Origin: Haemonchus contortus
Taxonomy: Eukaryota; Nematoda; Chromadorea; Rhabditida; Trichostrongylidae
Length of the DNA: 64,000 nucleotides
Direction: 5' to 3'
Assembly: GCA_000469685.2 (NCBI GenBank)
Contig: LS997567.1
Coordinates: 23,586,426-23,650,425, forward strand
Part shown: one piece after another, positions 58,931 to 64,000 of the stretch
Layout of the letters: every line of letters starts with the position of its first letter
Position numbering within the stretch: the first letter of the stretch is position 1
Position numbers and translations under genes: made by a program
Notes under the pieces: generated by a model
The model's database searches: none
Told to the model about the DNA's origin: nothing
The model's input: the letters and a program-made list of their open reading frames with translations, nothing else

Positions 58931-59250
58931 GAGGCGAATTGTAGCGAATAATGGCGAACATGAACGAACAGAAGCATATCGATGAGAGCACGAAGGGTTA
59001 GAATGGAAATATTGAAAGGGAACGAAGAACTGTCCCTGAGGCGAATTGTAGCGAATAATGGCGAACATGAACGAACAGAAGCATACCGATCAAAGCACGA
59101 AGGGTTAGAATGGAAATATTGAAAGGGAACGAAGAACTCTCCCTGAGGCGAATTGTAGCGAATAATGGCGAACATGAACGAACAGAAGCATACCGATCAA
59201 AGCACGAAGGGTTAGAATGGAAATATTGAAAGGGAGCGAAGAACCATACG
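58931..59250. repeat. 107-bp tandem repeat, three copies
   Basis: GAGGCGAATTGTAGCGAATA starts at 58931, 59038 and 59145, an exact 107-base period. The copies are about 97% identical, which points to recent amplification. The period is not a multiple of three. Confidence 0.95.
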
Positions 59251-59688
59251 AAGCTCAAAGAGGGGTCCAGTTGGAGCAAGTTCAACTAGGTTGAATCCAA
59301 CCCTACGTCGTCTATGCCACCTTTATATACCTGCTGGTGCGCAGGCAAATAGCTCCATTTTGCGGTGCAGTTGCGCGGTAAGACCCAGTGCGGAGCTCTG
59401 ACGACCGTCCATTAATATCTCTGTGTTGCTCTGCGCATATGACAAGGTGTAAAGGCCGCCATAGACGACGTTGCGCAAAAGAGGTGTACGAAAGTCACAA
59501 CACCTCTTGAATGATACGAAGAGTATAGTGGATTTCACGACTACTCAACTTGTAGCTAGACAAGCATACATACGTGAATATGGGTATAGAATGTGTCAAA
59601 CTACAGGTACATGACTTCTATAACTGATGATGTAGCGGAACGTGAGTTCATGTGTGGGGTGATAACATGTGACTATATCCATACTTTA

Positions 59689-60322
59689 TCCTTACTATAT
59701 ATAAACCACTTTCTATACATAAACCACAAGTTTGGTGTGCCCGTTTGTTCGTCTGTTTGTATGTCACGAAATTCGGTATCATCTGAACAAGCACCTGAAG
59801 AAATCGGCTTGAGTCGGAATGGGTATAGCAAGTTCTAGGTGGGCGAGGCGAGCTCAATAGAGCACATACGAGCTTAGCAAAGTTCGGGGGGGGGGGGCGG
59901 GACATGCACCGGAATCGGTGGTGCTCAAGGCAAAACTACTTACCCAGACACTAAGAAAAAATAGGCAAAAGTTGTGAATGGGTCAACAGATCAGATGAAA
60001 GAGACCCGCCTGCTGTGGGCGGAGCGTCCTAAGAGTTGGTAGTACTTTCCACGTAAATCAATAACTCGATTAAACGAACGCGCAAAGGTCAGAGAAGAAA
60101 ATAGAAGGAGTGAAGAGGCTCAACAAGTGATGGACGTGCATAGCCTTAACCACGCTCTGCCCACTAGAGGCGGGCGTGCATTCAAATGGGTGGTACTTTG
60201 AAAGATACATATATATCTTGGATCAAAAATGTTCTTAAGCATGGGAAAAAGTGGTCGGGGCTATAAGAAAAATGTGGCAATGCCCTCGAAGTGGGCGGGC
60301 TTTGTCTGGGGTGGACGGAACT
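59689..60322 (+). mobile_element. Helitron-like non-autonomous element, subfamily A, copy 2
   Basis: It begins TCCTTACTATATATAA after an A, then ACTTTCTATACATAAACCAC, a GTTTGTTCGTCTGTTTGTAT tract and G-rich boxes, in the same order as 36555-37440. A run of 13 G lies near 59885-59898. It is cut by the MULE-type copy 2 at 60323. Confidence 0.5.
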
Positions 60323-62026
60323 AACAAGGGAAGGAACTACCGCGGTAAGTGTTTGTAAGTGGAGATCTCAAATCCACTTTCCAGATCTGCTAAACGATTC
60401 TGGGAACAGAGTTACGAGACCATTTCCTCTCTGTGTCATAGCACCGGATCGCCTATACAAGCGAATCGAGAACGCTAGCAATGGTGCAGCGTTAGAGCAG
60501 GTGAAATCTCAAGATGGTCATGGAGATTCGAATCTTTGATTTTTCAAATTCAGATTTTTTTCAAAAAACATCTAAACGCTTGCAAAATACTTCTACGCTC
60601 TATATCCATCATCTACAGGCTTCCCTCACATCTGAGGAATCCCGAAAAAGGTAACGCAATGGAAGTTTCCTCTTACCTCCATCCACCAAATAGAGGTGCA
60701 GTCCTATTCCACACACTCAAAATGGGACAAAAAGGGATTGGGAAAATATGGCAGCTGCACTTCGCTGCACTTTCGACAGAGGGGGGGGGTGGATGATTCA
60801 TATGACCGGAACACTCCTTGGTATAGAATGCCCTCTCCTTGACCAGAGATGAACCAGTACACCTCCATCGACGTTTTGCAGGGGAAAAAAATAAAGCTGT
60901 CAAACCAATTAGTGAGCAATTTATGTACTCATATGGTAGTCCAATACAAAGTGTTCAAAGCAGAAAAGTTTCTCACTATGGAAGCAGCGTAAGAAAAAAG
61001 TTCATCACACCCATCACTTTCACAGTTCCCGTCCAGATGAGGTGAAAAACAATATTGTACAGGGGTTTTGAACTCCCCGGATAGATAGAAATTCTTACAT
61101 TTAGGTGTGCTAAACAAGAAGTAATGAGACAAGGCGAATTATTGAGTCGCGGTTACTAACATGGAAATTAAGATCATGAGCAATAACATAGGATACAATA
61201 TGTTCACTCTTCAGGTTTCTGTTAGAAAAGACAACCATGAAAAACTTTACCTGTAGTTTCTTGAGTACACTAACCTGCATTACTACATAGAGCTTCTTTG
61301 CTAGGTGAACAACAGCGAAGAGGGTCAGCATGACAGTAAAAGAGTGGGAGAATGCTGTAACTGACCGGACCACTCTCCCGACTCTTTTGACCCTTTAAAC
61401 AAAGTTCGTCGCCTAGTGCAACTCCTTCACAAAACCGCTTTGGTCTGCGTTGCATATTTCCAGGGGCCGATTTTCCTGTTCTGGTCAATTTAAAAACGCA
61501 TTGACGTGAAAAAGGGCTTTGATACAATAGGCCATGTGGCAACTTTCTGTAGAATTCATCACAAATTGCCCAAGATTTCGCGAGATTATTTTGAGCCAGC
61601 TTTCGCAATTCCTCTTCACTATATTTGCAATGTACCCACGTTCGACAACCAATAGGGGGCAAAAAATTTTTTCCCTTGAACGTGCCTTCCGTTATTCCTT
61701 AAATGTAATGGAAGCCTGTAGATGAAGGATGTGAAGCGCAGAAGCATTTTGCAAGCGTTTCGAAGATATTTTTGGAAAGCAAAACAAGCACATGCTCAAA
61801 GGATTCGACCCTTCATGACCATCTTGAGAGTTCGCCGTCGTACCAACTGCTCCATCGCTGCATGATTGTTTGCCTTCTCGGTTCGCTAGAATAGGCGCTT
61901 ATATATAACACAGGGGATTATAACCAGAATCGTATAGCAGATTTGGAAAGTGGGTTTGAGATCCACACATGGAAACAATTACCGAAATACACATCTCATC
62001 TTTGATGGCCACTGCGACCTAGTATC
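60323..62026. mobile_element. Mutator-like long-TIR element, copy 2
   Basis: The left arm (60323 to about 60650) starts AACAAGGGAAGGA as in copy 1 and has an inverted partner at about 61690-62026. The shared landmarks are AGATCTGCTAAACGATTCTGG, CTAAACGCTTGCAAAA and CATCTAC. The right arm is cut at AGTATC, ten or so bases before its terminus, by RTE-C. Both arms keep a tRNA-like stretch (left near 60478-60540; right near 61800-61865, with GGGTCGAATCC on the minus strand). Confidence 0.75.
61270..61662 (-). CDS. Possible MULE-encoded protein fragment
   Basis: A 130-residue open frame starts just inside the right arm of the element. It begins MPPIGCRTWVHCKYSEEELR and continues KLAQNNLAKSWAICDEFYRK. 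Copy 1 has loosely similar sequence at the same place inside its right arm, with stops. No transposase motif (DDE or zinc finger) was recognised, so function is unknown; it may be a decayed remnant or chance. Confidence 0.3.
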   Translation of the reverse strand: MPPIGCRTWVHCKYSEEELRKLAQNNLAKSWAICDEFYRKLPHGLLYQSPFSRQCVFKLTRTGKSAPGNMQRRPKRFCEGVALGDELCLKGQKSRESGPVSYSILPLFYCHADPLRCCSPSKEALCSNAG

Positions 62027-64000
62027 TTCTTCTTCTTCTTATTCTTTAGCCCCTGTCCCGTATATAAGTGGGGTCCGCTTTTCTGATATGTTGACGCCAC
62101 TTCCGATTGAACGCTTGATCGGGGTGGATGTTAACCGTTTTGAGGTCTTCGTGCAACGTATCGAGCCATCGCTGCTTTGGGGGCCCTCTAGGCCGCTTTC
62201 CGGGCACATCTAGGTTGAGACCGATCTTACGAACACTGTCTTCATCCGCGCGGAGAACGTGGCCATACCAACGAAGTCGGACTTCCCGCATTTTATCGAC
62301 AATGAGCGCTACACCGAATCGCTCCCTGATGGCATCATTACTTATGCGGTATGGTCGTGTTACTCCGGCTGCCCGGCGCAGCATTTTGGTCTCCATCACG
62401 CTGAGACGGGCTTCAACCTCTTTGGTTGCAGGCCAGCATTCAGCGCCTTATATCGCGACCGGCCGGATGACGGTTCTGTAGATCTTGGGCTTGAGACGCT
62501 CAGGGATCTTCTTATCGCAGAGTACGCCAGTCATTGAGCGCCACTTCAACCACGCTGCATTCACGCGAGAGTTCGTTTCAAAACCCAGGCTGCCGTCAGA
62601 CTTAATTGCCGATCCAAGGTACTTAAAGGTTGTTGTCCGTGTGAGCTCAGTGCCATTGATGTTGATAAAGCCTGGCTCGCTCAAATCAATGGTCAAGTAC
62701 TCAGTCTTTTTGACGTTTAACCTAAGCCCGAACATAGCCAGACGGTCGGACCAGGTCTGCACCTGTGACTCGAGCTCGCTTTTGTCTTCGCTGGCGAGCA
62801 TCACGTCATCGGCATAGAGAAGCGTCCATTGAACCGGCTTCTGGAGGTCTTTTCTAACGGCATCCATGACGACAGCAAAAAGTAGTGGGGATAACGCAGA
62901 GCCTTGGTGTACTCCGACGGAGATGGGAAATTCCGTCGATGCGCCAACTGCCGTTTGCACTCGGCTCTTTGGGCTAGTGTAAAGGATGCGCACCCACTCA
63001 GTGAGCTCTTCGGGTACGCCATGCTGTCGTAGGGCATACCATATACCGTCACGCGGTCGAAAGCCTTCTCCAAGTCTAGAAAGGCAAGATGTACCGGTCT
63101 TCATTTTTCGCGATGCTTTTCTAGTAGAAGGCGAGTGGCGTGTATGGCATCAATGGTGCTGCAACCACACACACTGATTGGTGGTCAGCTCGACGATGTC
63201 GCGGATACGACTGTCCACAATTCGCTCAAAGATTTTCATGCTGTGCGAGAGAAGGCGAATTGGACGATAGCAAGCGCAGTCTCCAGGACTGCCCTTCTTT
63301 TTCCAGGTAGGGATCGTCGTGCTCTGTTGCCAGCTCTCAGGCACCTTCTTCCCTGCGACGAACTGGTTGAAGAGGTCCGTCAACCGCCCTGCAAGATTCC
63401 AGCATTTCAATTTCCACAGGTCCGTTGCTAAGTCGTCAGGACCAGCTTGACGACTTAGCAGCGGAGCAGCGAGCTTGCTTTGCCTGATTTCATCCTCTTC
63501 ATAGCCGTAATTGTTTCCCTCACAGTTATCTTCTGGACAGGACCGTATACTGGCGGGGCGCAAGGGATGGCGGGATGAGCAAATTCGACTGTCGAGATGT
63601 TCTCGAAGTACTCTCGACATCGTTTCAGTGCATGCTTGCGGTCCGTCAGGAGGTGACCATTCTCGTCATTTATGCCGAAGAACCTTTCTATATCCTCGGT
63701 TTGGCGATGGCGGGTCTTTGCGAGTCAGTAAACATACCGCTCACCGTCGCGAGACTCGAGCTTCCCGTTCAATTCAGCAAAATGAGCTGCCCTCCCAGAA
63801 GCAACGACCTTCTTCGCCTCTTTCTTCACGAGCTGATAGCGCTGCCAGTTATTGGCTGTCTTTTCCGGAAGGAATGCGTGGAAATGCTTTTTTCTTCTCA
63901 CGTACTTTATCCCTGGCATGATCCGTCCACAGCCATGTTTGCTTGTCAATCTTTCGTCGTCCAGGCTTGGCCATGCCGAGCTCCGACCGTGCAAACCGAG
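62027..64000 (-). pseudogene. RTE-clade LINE (RTE-C), 5' part outside the window
   Basis: Read on the minus strand from the window edge: WQRYQLVKKEAKKVVASGRA with AAHFAELNGKLESRDGERYV (linker before RT), GPDDLATDLWKLKCWNLAGR and CYRPIRLLSHSMKIFERIVD (first RT blocks), GVHQGSALSPLLFAVVMDAV, TLLYADDVMLASEDKSEL with intact YADD, FKYLGSAIKSDGSLGFE, and the C-terminal RLRWYGHVLRADEDSVRKIG and RPRGPPKQRWLDTLHEDLK. Three or more frameshifts separate them. It ends at a short GAA-rich tail (62027-62040) inside the right arm of the MULE. It is the best preserved LINE here. Confidence 0.9.

Noticed and set aside
58859..59285. Overlapping minus-strand open frames repeating an FFVPFQYFHSNPSC block
   Set aside because: They are produced by the 107-bp tandem repeat, whose period shifts frame; no coding evidence.

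Overview
The window looks like non-coding, repeat-dominated chromosomal DNA from a strongylid (hookworm-like) nematode. The evidence is the type of mobile elements: an RTE-clade non-LTR family that I recognise from hookworms (short blocks such as YLGREVNMMNDL), cecropia-like mariners, Tc1/Tc3 elements, CR1-like LINEs, a Penelope-like GIY-YIG element, BEL/Pao and Ty3/gypsy LTR elements, tRNA-derived SINEs, and a 42-nt candidate intron ending in TTTTCAG. There is no bacterial operon structure and no intact conserved host gene. Nearly every recognisable coding segment is broken by stops, frameshifts, deletions or later insertions.

Layout: 0-0.4 kb dispersed repeats; 0.4-5.4 kb a minus-strand Ty3/gypsy element whose 3' LTR was split by a long-TIR (Mutator-like) element; 6.6-8.5 kb a G-rich repeat module, a TTAA-flanked MITE and a repeat called R1 here; 9.2-10.5 kb a 54/108-bp minisatellite; 10.6-11.2 kb an RTE tail; 11.6-12.5 kb a truncated mariner; 13.9-14.2 kb a mariner-type HTH relic; 14.7-15.9 kb a near full-length dead mariner; 16.8-17.2 kb a fold-back; 17.5 kb a SINE; 17.9-21.5 kb three Tc1/mariner-type elements nested inside one another; 21.5-22 kb a mariner relic; 23.8-24.9 and 27.7-28.7 kb G-rich modules; 26.1-27.2 kb and 30.3-32.6 kb CR1-like LINEs; 33.1-33.9 kb a Penelope-like 3' end with a hammerhead-like RNA motif; 34.6 kb a SINE; 34.9-36.1 kb a mariner; 36.6-37.4 kb a Helitron-like repeat; 38.3-40.6 kb a Tc3-like gene split by a Tc1-like element; 40.9-43 kb RTE-A; 43.1-43.5 kb a BEL-type LTR; 43.8-46.1 kb RTE-B split by a TTAA (piggyBac-type) MITE; 46.1-46.5 kb the one plausible host gene; 48.5-49 kb a fold-back; 50.0-55.6 kb a BEL/Pao element (gag and protease kept, RT/IN lost) with a mariner-type element in its 5' LTR; 55.6-55.9 kb another LTR; 56.8-57.7 kb a truncated mariner; 58.9-59.3 kb 107-bp tandem repeats; 59.7-60.3 kb Helitron-like; 60.3-62.0 kb a second Mutator-like copy; 62.0-64 kb RTE-C, cut by the window edge.

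The genes do not work together as a system. The biology here is the order of insertions, readable because several insertions have precise target duplications and leave the interrupted reading frame or LTR recognisable on both sides. The most notable points are the three-level nest at 18-21 kb, the hammerhead-like motif behind the Penelope-like element, tRNA-like promoter boxes inside the long inverted repeats of the Mutator-like family, and the small candidate gene at 46.1-46.5 kb. All identifications come from reading the sequence; no database search was possible.
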